This document shows positions 9,250 through 17,670 of a stretch of DNA of 64,000 bases, one piece after another. The DNA is from Gemmatimonadota bacterium (lineage in GTDB: Bacteria > ARS69): the NCBI GenBank assembly GCA_030747075.1, contig JASLLL010000005.1:48216-112215 (forward strand), in the 5' to 3' direction. Each line of letters opens with the position of its first letter. Position 1 is the first letter of the stretch. The notes beneath the pieces were generated by a model that did not search any database, was not told the origin of the DNA, and worked only from the letters and a program-made list of their open reading frames with translations. The position numbers were made by a program, and so were the translations under genes.

Positions 9250-10814
9250 TGCCGCCCCGCTCGTCTCCGGAAGACCGCGACCACGTCGGCCAGTTCACGA
9301 TGGCGCAGCAGACGCCCCGCGACGAGCCACAGACTCAGTCCGCCCACCACGCCGCCCGCCACTTCTCCGACGCGCCCCACCGGCGCTCCCAGGGCTGCGC
9401 CCGCCACACAACCCACGCCCAGCGCAAGGGTCGCGGCCAGCGTCCGGACGACGGAGCCCGTCAGCGCCCCGCGTCCCCGCAGCCCGATCCGGCCGCGCAA
9501 TCCCGCAAGGAGAAGGCCGGTGTTGAGGCACGCCGCCAGCGAGGTCGCCAGCGCCAGGCCACGCAACCCCATGGGGCCCACCAGCGCGAAGTTCAGCACA
9601 ATGTTCGTCCCCATCGCCACACACGCGATCCGTACCGGCGTCTTCGTGTCCTGCACGGAGTAGTACCCTTGCGCCAGCCCCTTCACCAGCCCGAACGCCG
9701 GCAGACCCAGCGCGTAGAACGCGACAGCTCCCGCCGTCATCGGCGTGGAATGCGCCGCGGTAAACTCCCCGTACTGGAAGAGGAGGCGCACGATCGGCTC
9801 CGACAGGATCATGAGCCCCGCCGCCGCCGGCAGAAGGAGCGCAAACAGAAGTCGCAGCGAATGCGCGAGCCCCTCGCGAAGTTGCGCAAGGTCACCCCGT
9901 GCCGCGCGCATGGAGAGGTCCGGAAGCGCCGCCGTCGATATGGCCACGCCGATGACGCCCATCGGGAGAAGGGTCACGCGGTTTCCGAGACGCAGCGCGG
10001 AGAGCGAACCTTCCTCCAGCCGGAGTGCCAACAGCGTGTCGACCAGCAGATTCACCTGCGTCACGCCGAACGCCAACAGCCCCGGCAGCATGAGAGCTCC
10101 GATCCGCCTCACATCCGGATCGGACGGCTTCCATGCGGGCGTAATGGGAAGCCCCAGTCGGCGCATGACCGGGAAGTGGGCGAACCAGGCCAGAAGCCCC
10201 CCCGCCAGCCCTCCGAGGGCGAAGACGACCGCGCGGCTCTCCAGACTTCCCCCGCGAAGCACCGCCACGCCCGCGGCCGACAGAAACGACAGATTCAGGA
10301 GAATCGGAGCCAGCGCAGGAATCCGGAAATGACGGAGGCTGTTGAGCGCAGCCCCCGCCAGCGCCGCTCCCCCAGCGAACAGGAGATACGGAAACAGGAT
10401 ACGCAACAGTCTGACGGCGTAGTCGAACGCGGCCGGATCCGCCGACCAGTCCCGCGCGTACAGGCGCACGAGCGGTTCCGCAAGGAACTCTCCCGCCAGC
10501 GTCAGGACAAGGAGCACCCCGAAGAGAGACCCGGCCACACGCCGGAGAAGGACCCCTCCGGCCCGGTCCCCCCGGCGCTCCCGGACCTCGGTGAAGACGG
10601 GGACGAAGGCTGGATTGAGGTTCCCCTCGCCGACGATGCGGCGAAAGAAGTTCGGCAGGAGAAACGCCAGATTGAAGGCATCGGCGACAAAGCCCGTCCC
10701 GAAAAGAACGGCAAAGGCGGTGTCCCGCGCCAGCCCGAATACCCGGCTCAGAAGCGTCGCGGCCCCGATTCCCGTCGCCTGCCGGGTTACCGGCCGGATC
10801 CCGCCCCCCTCCAT
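9246..10814 (-). CDS. murJ: Lipid II flippase MurJ
   Basis: Polytopic inner-membrane protein that flips lipid II for peptidoglycan synthesis. The 522-residue protein has about 14 hydrophobic segments and MVF-family motifs such as LLSRVFGLARDTAFA near the N-terminus and GYYSVQDTKTPVRIA in the second half. The ATG at 10814 is chosen because GGGAGG precedes it and the family core starts immediately; an upstream in-frame extension of 31 codons overlaps the promoter region. It heads the long leftward housekeeping operon; only a poor -10 is visible upstream (TTGACG at 10862-10867). Confidence 0.94.
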   Translation of the reverse strand: MEGGGIRPVTRQATGIGAATLLSRVFGLARDTAFAVLFGTGFVADAFNLAFLLPNFFRRIVGEGNLNPAFVPVFTEVRERRGDRAGGVLLRRVAGSLFGVLLVLTLAGEFLAEPLVRLYARDWSADPAAFDYAVRLLRILFPYLLFAGGAALAGAALNSLRHFRIPALAPILLNLSFLSAAGVAVLRGGSLESRAVVFALGGLAGGLLAWFAHFPVMRRLGLPITPAWKPSDPDVRRIGALMLPGLLAFGVTQVNLLVDTLLALRLEEGSLSALRLGNRVTLLPMGVIGVAISTAALPDLSMRAARGDLAQLREGLAHSLRLLFALLLPAAAGLMILSEPIVRLLFQYGEFTAAHSTPMTAGAVAFYALGLPAFGLVKGLAQGYYSVQDTKTPVRIACVAMGTNIVLNFALVGPMGLRGLALATSLAACLNTGLLLAGLRGRIGLRGRGALTGSVVRTLAATLALGVGCVAGAALGAPVGRVGEVAGGVVGGLSLWLVAGRLLRHRELADVVAVFRRRAGRQ

Positions 10815-10874
10815 CGCGTCCCTCCCCGCTGACAGTGGACATTCCACGTTTCCGCCGCAGTCGTCAAATGACGC

Positions 10875-10903
10875 TTGACCCGCCCCGAACTCCCCCCTAG
10901 AAT
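10875..10903 (+). promoter_or_regulatory. Sigma-70 promoter for rpsT
   Basis: TTGACC (10875-10880), a 17-base spacer and TAGAAT (10898-10903), about 52 bases before the rpsT ATG. Five of six bases match at each box. A minus-strand TTGACG (10862-10867) lies 7 bp away, so two -35-like boxes face outward in the murJ-rpsT intergenic region. Confidence 0.7.
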
Positions 10904-10954
10904 CCATCGGTCCGTATAGGGATATCGAAACTCACGCTTGGAGAGGCTCTACTT

Positions 10955-11209
10955 ATGCCCCAGCACAAGTCGTGCGAAAAGCGCCTGCGTCAGACCAAGA
11001 CGGCCAATGAACGCAATCGCGCCATTCGCAGCGCACTCCGAACCATCGTGCGCAAGTTCCGCGAAGCCAGCGGCGAGGAAGCCCGGGACCTGTTCACCCG
11101 GAGTTGCTCCGTTCTGGACCGCGCTGCCAGCCGGAATGTCATCCACCGCCGCCAGGCGGATCGCCGGAAGAGCCGATTGGCTCTCGAACTGGCTCGGAAG
11201 ACGGACTGA
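10955..11209 (+). CDS. rpsT: 30S ribosomal protein S20
   Basis: Primary-binding protein of the small subunit. The 84-residue, highly basic, helical protein matches S20 in length and pattern (KRLRQTKTANERNRAIRS near the start, VIHRRQADRRKSRLA near the end). It is monocistronic, with its own promoter upstream and an intrinsic terminator 25 bp after the stop. It is divergent from murJ, a common location for rpsT. Confidence 0.93.
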   Translation: MPQHKSCEKRLRQTKTANERNRAIRSALRTIVRKFREASGEEARDLFTRSCSVLDRAASRNVIHRRQADRRKSRLALELARKTD

Positions 11210-11233
11210 CCGGCCCACGCTGCCTGAATTCAG

Positions 11234-11262
11234 ACCCCCCGGCTTATACCCGGGGGGTTTCT
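11234..11262 (+). terminator. Intrinsic terminator of rpsT, overlapping the 3' end of proS
   Basis: ACCCCCCGG (11234-11242) pairs perfectly with CCGGGGGGT (11250-11258) around a 7-base loop, followed on the plus strand by TTCTTCGTT. The minus-strand proS stop codon TAA (11244-11246) sits in the loop and the right arm encodes the last proS residues. The minus-strand side lacks a T tract, so it should act mainly for rpsT. Confidence 0.75.
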
Positions 11263-12953
11263 TCGTTCAGCATCCGCGCCACCACCTCCGGCGCGGACTC
11301 CACGGAGACCTTCTCGACCTGACCGTCGCGTCGGCGCCGCACCTCAACCAGTCCTTCCGCGAGATTCCGCTCTCCGATGGTCACCCGCACGGGGCTGCCC
11401 ACCAGGTCCGCATCCTTGAACTTCGCGCCCGGCCGGCCAGAGCGATCGTCCAGCAATGTCTCGTCCGCGGGAAGCGCGTCAGCGATGGTCCGTGCCGCGA
11501 TCATCGATTCCTCATGCGCGGCCTTGACCGGCGTGACGGTCACCTCATACGGAGCCAGAGCCACGGGCCAGATGATGCCGTTCTCGTCGTGGTTCTGCTC
11601 CACAGCCGCCGCCACCGTCCGCGTCGTCCCGATGCCATAGCACCCCATGACACTCGTCCGGTTCTTGCCGTCCTTGTCAAGAAACTGCGCCCCCATCGCC
11701 CCGGAGTACTTCGTCCCCAGCTTGAAGATGTGGCCGACCTCGATCCCCCGGATCGCCTGCATCGGTCCCCCCCCGCGCGGGCACAGGTCTCCGGCGCGAG
11801 CCGTCGCAATATCACACCAGTCGTCCGGGTCGAAGTCCCGTCCAGGGTTCACCCCCGTGAAGTGCGCATCTTCCCGGTTGGCACCGGTCACTCCGTCCGC
11901 AATGCCCCGCACGGAGTAGTCCGCGATCACGCGCACCCCGGAGAGTCCCACCGGACCCGCGAATCCGACCGGGGCCTTCGTGACGCGCGTGATCACTTCC
12001 GGAGAAGCCAGCTCCACCCGCTTCCCGAGGAAGCGCGCCAGCTTGCCCTCGTTGACATCCCGATCGCCACTGACCAGTGCAACCACCGGGCCATCCTCCG
12101 TCTCGTAAACCAGCGTCTTCACCAGTCGCCCCGGCTCGACACCGAGGAACGCCGCCACCTCATCCACGGACTTCAGCCCGGGCGTGTCCACTTCCGCAAG
12201 ATCCGCACTCCCTTCGGGCGACTCGCCCCCCGGATCCAACCGGTCCGCGCGTTCGTCAGAAGCGCAGTAGCCGGATTCCTCGCTGAAGAGAATCGTCGCC
12301 TCTCCGGACTCCGCCAGCACCATGAACTCGTGGCAGACCTCTCCCCCGATCGCGCCGGAATCCGCCTCCACCACGCGAAACTCCAACCCGCATCGCGTGA
12401 AAATCCGTGTGTAAGCTTCGTGCATCTTCCGATAGGTCTCGGCCAGGCAGTCTTCGGTTTCATGGAAGCTGTACGCGTCCTTCATGCCGAACTCGCGTGC
12501 CCGCATCAAGCCGAATCGAGGCCGGATCTCGTCGCGGAACTTGGTCTGGATCTGGTAGAGATTCACCGGCAGCTGCCGATAGGACGAAACCTCGGTCCGG
12601 ATAAGATCGGTGATCACTTCTTCGTGGGTCGGTCCCAGCGCGAAGAAGCGGCCATGCCGATCCTCCATTCGCATCATCTCTTTCCCGTAAACATCCCAGC
12701 GCCCCGTCTCCTTCCAGAGATCCTCCGGCGAAAGAACGGGCATGCGGACTTCCTGCGCACCGGCCCGGTTCATCTCCTCGCGGACAATGGCCTCTACCTT
12801 CAGCACCGATCGCCACCCAAGCGGAAGCATGGTGTACAAGCCGGAGCCGACTCTTCGCATCATTCCCGCCCGGAGAAGCAAACGATGCGAAGGGATCTCC
12901 GCGTCCGAGGGGACCTCTTTCATGGTGGGGATCAGCGCGCGACTCCACAGCAT
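11244..12953 (-). CDS. proS: Prolyl-tRNA synthetase (bacterial type, with editing domain)
   Basis: Charges tRNA-Pro. The 569-residue protein has class II motif 1 (EVRMPVLSPEDLW region), motif 2 (KFRDEIRPRFGLMRAREF) and motif 3 (GCYGIGTTRTVAAA region), with a YbaK-like editing insertion between motifs 2 and 3 (about 225-390) as in E. coli-type ProRS, and a C-terminal anticodon-binding domain. The ATG at 12953 follows AGGAGG; the longer in-frame ORF upstream is not family-like. It lies 34 bp downstream of the microcompartment aldolase on the same strand, so it may receive read-through. Confidence 0.96.
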   Translation of the reverse strand: MLWSRALIPTMKEVPSDAEIPSHRLLLRAGMMRRVGSGLYTMLPLGWRSVLKVEAIVREEMNRAGAQEVRMPVLSPEDLWKETGRWDVYGKEMMRMEDRHGRFFALGPTHEEVITDLIRTEVSSYRQLPVNLYQIQTKFRDEIRPRFGLMRAREFGMKDAYSFHETEDCLAETYRKMHEAYTRIFTRCGLEFRVVEADSGAIGGEVCHEFMVLAESGEATILFSEESGYCASDERADRLDPGGESPEGSADLAEVDTPGLKSVDEVAAFLGVEPGRLVKTLVYETEDGPVVALVSGDRDVNEGKLARFLGKRVELASPEVITRVTKAPVGFAGPVGLSGVRVIADYSVRGIADGVTGANREDAHFTGVNPGRDFDPDDWCDIATARAGDLCPRGGGPMQAIRGIEVGHIFKLGTKYSGAMGAQFLDKDGKNRTSVMGCYGIGTTRTVAAAVEQNHDENGIIWPVALAPYEVTVTPVKAAHEESMIAARTIADALPADETLLDDRSGRPGAKFKDADLVGSPVRVTIGERNLAEGLVEVRRRRDGQVEKVSVESAPEVVARMLNEETPRV

Positions 12954-12987
12954 TGGTTCCCTGCCTCCTCTTTCCCTGGAGATGTCC

Positions 12988-13758
12988 TTACCTGTTCGAG
13001 TCCCCGCGAAGGGAATCGCGAACGCGGTCCGCAATCGTGGCCGCGAGCTGCCGATCCGCGTCGGACAACCCGCCACTCCGGGGAGTCGACACCCCGCAGG
13101 AAGCCAGCCCCTCGCGTATCCCGTGTCGCCCTCTCTCATCAAGAAGGCGCTCCACCTGCTCCCTGCCCAGCGGATGCGCCCCACCCAACAGCCGCGCCAC
13201 CAGGAGAACCCGCGCCGCGTGTTCGACCGTCTCCATCCGGCGGTACGCGCTGGAAACGCAACTCCCCACGGTCACCACACCGTGATTCGCCAGAAGAACC
13301 GCGTCGTGATCGGCGATCCACGGATCCAGCGACCGGGACAGATCCTCGGTCCCCGGCGTGCCGTATGCGGCGACCGGCACCCCCCCGAGCCCCAGGATGA
13401 CCTCCGGCAGGACACATTCCGACAGGTCCGCCCCGGCCGCTGCAAAGCCGGTCGCCACCGGCGGGTGGGCATGAACCACCGCCTTCACATCCGGCCGGAG
13501 ATCATAGATGCGAAGATGCATCCCTGTCTCGGAAGAAGGAGTGCCGCGCCCTTCCCGCACCTTCCCGGCGCGACCCAGAAGGAGCAGGTCCTCCGCGACC
13601 ATCTCCCCCTTGGCGCGGCCGGACGGCGTGATCAGGAGGGTGTCCTCCTGGCCGAGCAGCGCAGAGACATTGCCATCGGTGCCCGCGACATACTGCCGGG
13701 TGTCCAGCCGCGCACAGACGCGAACGATCTCCCGGCGAACTTCTTCAGGAGTGGTCAC
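12988..13758 (-). CDS. Class II aldolase (fuculose/rhamnulose-1-phosphate aldolase-like), microcompartment-associated
   Basis: Zinc-dependent aldolase family that cleaves fuculose- or rhamnulose-phosphate to DHAP and lactaldehyde. Family residues are visible: GNVSA near 30, E77, H96 and H98 (VHAHP) and H159 (ANHGV). The family core ends near 215; after a GVSTPRSGG linker comes an extra helix (232-250, L/I/V spaced three to four residues apart) that looks like a C-terminal encapsulation peptide. It is last in the shell operon and overlaps a BMC-P gene by 4 bp, which argues that it is the signature cargo enzyme. Substrate is inferred; a methylthioribulose-phosphate dehydratase-type role is less likely given the aldehyde dehydrogenase partner. 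Confidence 0.82.
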   Translation of the reverse strand: MTTPEEVRREIVRVCARLDTRQYVAGTDGNVSALLGQEDTLLITPSGRAKGEMVAEDLLLLGRAGKVREGRGTPSSETGMHLRIYDLRPDVKAVVHAHPPVATGFAAAGADLSECVLPEVILGLGGVPVAAYGTPGTEDLSRSLDPWIADHDAVLLANHGVVTVGSCVSSAYRRMETVEHAARVLLVARLLGGAHPLGREQVERLLDERGRHGIREGLASCGVSTPRSGGLSDADRQLAATIADRVRDSLRGDSNR

Positions 13759-14036
13759 TTCTCAGGAACCCTCCACGGGTGGTGGTCGACTACACCGACA
13801 ATCACGGTGCGAATGGGCGGCTGGTCGAGGCCGAGCACCTGTCCGGCCGAGTTCCCTTCATCCAGGACGAGGACTTCGTCCCCGACGCCGGCGTCCACGG
13901 TATCCACCGCCAGATACGCTGCCCCCCGAAGCACGCCGGTCGCGTCCATCGGGCGCACCAGCAGGAGCTTTCGCCCGGCGAGTGTTTCCTCCTTCGCGGT
14001 GGCCCAAACGCTCCCGATGACCTGCCCGAGTTTCAC
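13755..14036 (-). CDS. BMC-P vertex protein (EutN/CcmL family), copy 1
   Basis: Pentamer-forming protein that caps the vertices of a microcompartment shell. The 93-residue protein has the family opening LGQVIGSVWATAKEE, the central AVDTVDAGVGDEVLV segment and the closing IVGVVDHHPW. The GTG at 14036 is chosen because it follows GGAGGAGG and overlaps the upstream stop by 4 bp. One of three BMC-P paralogues here. Confidence 0.93.
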   Translation of the reverse strand: MKLGQVIGSVWATAKEETLAGRKLLLVRPMDATGVLRGAAYLAVDTVDAGVGDEVLVLDEGNSAGQVLGLDQPPIRTVIVGVVDHHPWRVPEK

Positions 14037-14326
14037 GCGTCCTCCTCCGGGCACAGCTCTTCCTCAACGGAGAGATCGTCGACGATCCCGAGAATCGCCG
14101 CATCCACCGGCGCACACTTCCCGGGGAATGCCTTCGCGGCCTCGCGGGACAACACAAAGAACACGCGGTCCCCGGCGCGAGCGGACACCTGATCCGCCGC
14201 GATCAACGGGGCGCCGCTTGTCTTCCCGCGCTCGTCCTCCGGCTGGATTACGAGGAATCGGAAGCCCTCCAGGCGAGGGTTCTTCCGCGTCGCCCAGACG
14301 GTGCCGATGACGCGCGCCAGATTCAT
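14033..14326 (-). CDS. BMC-P vertex protein (EutN/CcmL family), copy 2
   Basis: Ninety-seven residues with the family start ARVIGTVWATRKNPRLEG and the late VDAAILGIVDDLS motif. It carries an acidic C-terminal tail (EEELCPEEDA) absent from the other copies. Its sequence differs clearly from copies 1 and 3, so the three are old paralogues, which may form distinct or mixed pentamers. It overlaps the BMC-T gene upstream and BMC-P copy 1 downstream by 4 bp each. Confidence 0.92.
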   Translation of the reverse strand: MNLARVIGTVWATRKNPRLEGFRFLVIQPEDERGKTSGAPLIAADQVSARAGDRVFFVLSREAAKAFPGKCAPVDAAILGIVDDLSVEEELCPEEDA

Positions 14327-14922
14327 CCGGCACCCCCCTCGTCCGTGCTTTCGGTGAGCATCCTCCCCACCCGCGCCGCCAGTTCCGGATGCGGACCCGC
14401 GAGAACCTCGGTTCGAACATGAAAGCCGCGTTCATCAATGGGCGCACGCGCCGCTTCCACGGCCGCCTGCACCGCGGCGACATCTCCGGTCAGCGTGAAG
14501 AAGCCCTTGCCGCCGATCCCGCGACCGGCCCCCAGTTCCAGAACGCTCACCGTCGCGGCCTTGGCGGCCGCGTCCGCTCCGACAATCGCCGATGCCACCG
14601 TCAAGGTCTCCACGATCCCGATCGCCTCGCCCACCTTCAGCGCGGACGGCCCCCGGCCAATGGCGGGCGGCACCTCCGGGTGCACACGCGCAAGGAGAAG
14701 TTCGTCCAGGATGCAGCCGGGTGCCACCGATCGACCGCTGTCCAGCGAGGCCTCCACCTCCGCCACCCCCCCACCGAAGATCACGAGAAACTTGCCGGGG
14801 GAAACGGGCGACGCTCGAAGCAGAGCCACGCGAGCGGTCTTGAGTACTTCGTCCGCCGCACGCACTCCGGCCGCAATGGACGAATACTCCAGAAGCCCCA
14901 GCGCATCCTCGACCGTCTTCAC
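14323..14922 (-). CDS. BMC-T tandem-domain shell protein, PduT-like
   Basis: Two fused BMC domains (about 1-93 and 97-185) form a trimeric shell tile. The layout and motifs follow PduT: ALGLLEYSSIAAG at the start, SPGKFLVIFGG in domain 1, AIGIVETLTVAS opening domain 2 and GIGGKGFFTLTGDV. In PduT the loop before PGKF carries the cysteine that holds a pore [4Fe-4S] cluster; here that position is Ser41 (VSPGKF). It lies next to the PduS-like gene (4-bp overlap), the usual PduT partner. Known: PduT-PduS electron transfer. Inferred: the pore cluster is missing. Confidence 0.9.
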   Translation of the reverse strand: MKTVEDALGLLEYSSIAAGVRAADEVLKTARVALLRASPVSPGKFLVIFGGGVAEVEASLDSGRSVAPGCILDELLLARVHPEVPPAIGRGPSALKVGEAIGIVETLTVASAIVGADAAAKAATVSVLELGAGRGIGGKGFFTLTGDVAAVQAAVEAARAPIDERGFHVRTEVLAGPHPELAARVGRMLTESTDEGGAG

Positions 14923-16193
14923 GCTCTCTCCCTTACCAGCGTCAGCGAACCATTCAACGCGCGAACTCTCCCCGAGAAGGGCGCGTGAATGCGCACTTCC
15001 TGCTCCCCGTCCCCGCCTCGGGCGACCACCTGCCCCTTCCAGACATCCTCCCCAGTCCGGACGACCGCCGAGACGCGGAGTCCGTCCTCTTGGGCCAGCG
15101 ACAGGCGAACGCGCCCGATCCGGTCGCGGACATCGGTCCGGGCCTCCACCGCTCCTCCGATCCCGAGCCTGCGTGCGAACGCCTCGCGCGGGACGAAGCG
15201 AACCGCTGACGGCGACCGCTGCCGCACCCCTTGCGAACGAACACGCTGCGCGACTTCCGATGCGAGTCTACCCACCGGAATCGCCGACGGACAGACGGTA
15301 TCGCACAATCGGCATTCCAGACACGATCCGGACGCGCTCGGAGGATACGGTCCTCCATCCCGCCCCGGCCAGCGAAGAGCGTCCACCAGGCTTCGCGGCC
15401 GCACCCCCGCATCGGCAGCCGGGCAGATGGTGTTGCACAGGAAGCAGCGGGAGCAGCCCGCTTCCACGCGAGAGAGCGCGCTGTTGAAGGAGCGCGCCTC
15501 CCCTTCGGCCAGTGGGTGATCGGGCGGAAGGAAGATCATCGCACCCTCCCCGGCGGAAATGCCGTGTCGCGTTCCGACCGCTCGCCCACGACTCCCGCTC
15601 CAGGCGAACGCCACCGCATCGGGTGACTTGCGCCCTCCCGCCATCCGCGCAAGCGTGGCAACCGTCGTGCCAAGGGGAACGCGAAAAGTGCCCGGACTGC
15701 GCACATCTCCGGCAACCGTCACCCATGCGTCGAGCAGAACACGACCGCGCCTCGCGTGCCCGGCCGCCACCGCAACCCATGCGGGAAAGATGCGAAACGC
15801 GCCTGCGGGAATGCCTTCAAGACGCGGCGTTGCGGAGAGCCATGTCCGCAGGGCGGACTCCTCTCCCATCGGATAGAGATCCGGAAGTTCCATCGTCGCG
15901 ATCCGCCCGCAGCGCGCCACCAGAGCTTCGAGCGTCTGTGCCTGCGCCTCTTCCGCTCCGACTGAGGCGATGAACACCGGGGCGCCGCCGCATCCCTCTC
16001 CGAGAACGCCCGCGCCCGCCACGAGATCCTCGGGACACTCCGTCAGGAGCGCCGTCTCCGAGGCCTGCCCCGGAGCGGCGTCCACGACCGTCACGACCAC
16101 CGGCCCGGCCTCCCGCGAATCCGTGCGGGGAAGCCGCCGGGGAATCCCTCCCCAGGCGAACAGGTCAGACAGCGTGGGGGAGTTCACGGTCAC
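14919..16193 (-). CDS. PduS/RnfC-like Fe-S electron-transfer protein of the microcompartment
   Basis: The 424-residue protein has an SLBB-type domain (about 155-185, with GDVRSPGTFRVPLGTT), two full [4Fe-4S] motifs CxxCxxCxxxCP (C247/250/253/257 and C291/294/297/301) and a C-terminal barrel-sandwich segment (about 355-424), matching PduS and RnfC in order. The N-terminal third is odd: the glycine-rich GGAGFP-type NADH/FMN motif that opens PduS/RnfC is not recognisable. GTG start with a 4-bp GTGA overlap to the aldehyde dehydrogenase. In Pdu systems PduS is an NADH-linked cobalamin reductase; here it may only relay electrons. Confidence 0.85.
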   Translation of the reverse strand: MTVNSPTLSDLFAWGGIPRRLPRTDSREAGPVVVTVVDAAPGQASETALLTECPEDLVAGAGVLGEGCGGAPVFIASVGAEEAQAQTLEALVARCGRIATMELPDLYPMGEESALRTWLSATPRLEGIPAGAFRIFPAWVAVAAGHARRGRVLLDAWVTVAGDVRSPGTFRVPLGTTVATLARMAGGRKSPDAVAFAWSGSRGRAVGTRHGISAGEGAMIFLPPDHPLAEGEARSFNSALSRVEAGCSRCFLCNTICPAADAGVRPRSLVDALRWPGRDGGPYPPSASGSCLECRLCDTVCPSAIPVGRLASEVAQRVRSQGVRQRSPSAVRFVPREAFARRLGIGGAVEARTDVRDRIGRVRLSLAQEDGLRVSAVVRTGEDVWKGQVVARGGDGEQEVRIHAPFSGRVRALNGSLTLVRERA

Positions 16194-17653
16194 ACGATGC
16201 GGAAGGAATCGACGAGCGTGCAGCGACGGAACCGGGTGAAGTCCCGCGCAGTGGTCATGCCCTCTCCGGTCGGACTGGCGATGGTGAAGCTGGTATAGCC
16301 CTCTCCGCCTTCGCCCAGTCCCTTGTAGTGTGGACCGTTCTTCACGAAGATCGAGCAGTCGATGACCCGGGCCATGCGCGAAAGCTTCTCGATGTTCCGC
16401 GAATAGATGGAAGCGCTGTGGCGGTTGCCTCCTTCCACCTCCCGCGCGAAGTCGATGGCGGTGTCGACATCCCGAGCGCGGGTGATCCCCAGCACCGGCA
16501 TCATGAGTTCCGACCAGAGGAAGGGATGTCCGGCATCCACTTCAGCGACCAGAAGCCGCGTGTCGGTCGGGCCGTCGACTCCGGCCGCGTCCAGGATGAC
16601 GCCCGCGTCCCGGCCGATCAGTTCCCGGTTGGGAACGGATGCACACCCGTCGCCGCGGTCTTCCGCAAGGACGACTCGACGGACGGCATCCAGTTCTGTT
16701 CCGGTCAACTCGTAAGCACCCTCGGCGGACAGACGATCCATCAGATCCCGGGCGACGCGATCGACCACGATGACCTCTTTCTCGTCCGTGCAGATGATGT
16801 TGTTGTCCAGCGAGGCACCCCGGACAATCCCCCACGCCGCCAGATCCAGATCCGCCGTGGTATCCACCACCACGGGCGGATTGCCGGGTCCGGCGGTGAT
16901 GGCCCGTTTGCCCACACTCATCGCTTCCTTCACAACCCCCGCGCCGCCCGTCACGACGATGAGGCGAACCGTCTCGTCGCGCATCAGTGCCTGCGTTCCC
17001 TCGATGGACGGTTCCGCGAGAGTGGTGAAGACATTCGGAGGGCCGCCTTCGTTGCGGACGGCCTCTTCCAGAAGGCGCACCGTTCGGAGCGAAGTCTCCT
17101 TCGCGCCCGGATGCGGAGCGAATACCGCGGCGTTGCCCCCCGCCAGCATTCCGATGCCGTTGTTGATCACCGTCTCTGACGGATTCGTGGAGGGGGTGAC
17201 CGAAAGCACGACTCCGTACGGCGCACGCTCCTCCAGCGTGAGTCCGTGGTCTCCCGTCCGGGCCCACGGGGCGAGGTCTTCAATGCCGGGGGTCTTGCGG
17301 GCCACCAGGAGGTTCTTGATGACCTTGTCTTCCACACGCCCGAGGCCGGTCTCGCGAACGGCCAGCTCCGACAGCTCCGCCGCATGGGTCTCCGTGGTGT
17401 GGCGGATGGCCGCGATCCACTTCTCCCGATCCTCCAGCGTGGTTTCCGCCAGATCAAGGAAGGCGCGTCTCGCCGCTGCCACGGCCTCTTCTGTGGTCTC
17501 GAAAACGGCATGACCCGTCGTGGATGCTGCGGGCCGCGAGGGCTGCACAGGAGCGTTTGCGGAGGCTGTCTCCCCTCCGACGAGACCCTCGGCTTCCAGC
17601 CTCGCGAGAACCTCTCCCACGATGGAGTCGATCCGCCGCGTGTCCGTTGCCAC
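16190..17653 (-). CDS. CoA-acylating aldehyde dehydrogenase (PduP/EutE-like) with encapsulation peptide
   Basis: Oxidises an aldehyde (probably lactaldehyde, if the aldolase call is right) to acyl-CoA with NAD+. The 487-residue protein has nucleophile C288 (NNIICTDEKEV) and the SVTPSTNPSETVINN and TAGPGNPPVVVD motifs of the family. Residues about 7-22 form a short amphipathic helix (RIDSIVGEVLARLEAEG) followed by a Gly/Ala/Pro/Ser linker of some 25 residues, the layout of the PduP N-terminal targeting peptide. GTG start behind GGGGGAG; 17 bp from the BMC-P gene upstream. Confidence 0.93.
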   Translation of the reverse strand: MATDTRRIDSIVGEVLARLEAEGLVGGETASANAPVQPSRPAASTTGHAVFETTEEAVAAARRAFLDLAETTLEDREKWIAAIRHTTETHAAELSELAVRETGLGRVEDKVIKNLLVARKTPGIEDLAPWARTGDHGLTLEERAPYGVVLSVTPSTNPSETVINNGIGMLAGGNAAVFAPHPGAKETSLRTVRLLEEAVRNEGGPPNVFTTLAEPSIEGTQALMRDETVRLIVVTGGAGVVKEAMSVGKRAITAGPGNPPVVVDTTADLDLAAWGIVRGASLDNNIICTDEKEVIVVDRVARDLMDRLSAEGAYELTGTELDAVRRVVLAEDRGDGCASVPNRELIGRDAGVILDAAGVDGPTDTRLLVAEVDAGHPFLWSELMMPVLGITRARDVDTAIDFAREVEGGNRHSASIYSRNIEKLSRMARVIDCSIFVKNGPHYKGLGEGGEGYTSFTIASPTGEGMTTARDFTRFRRCTLVDSFRIV

Positions 17654-17670
17654 CGCTCCCCCTCGTCGGG

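Noticed and set aside
10839..10867. Minus-strand promoter for murJ (TTGACG with GAATGT or TGGAAT).
   Set aside because: The -35 is fair, but no -10 fits at an acceptable spacing; mentioned only in the rpsT promoter entry.
12954..13184. N-terminal extension of proS.
   Set aside because: It overlaps the aldolase gene; the ProRS core begins at the ATG at 12953, which follows AGGAGG.
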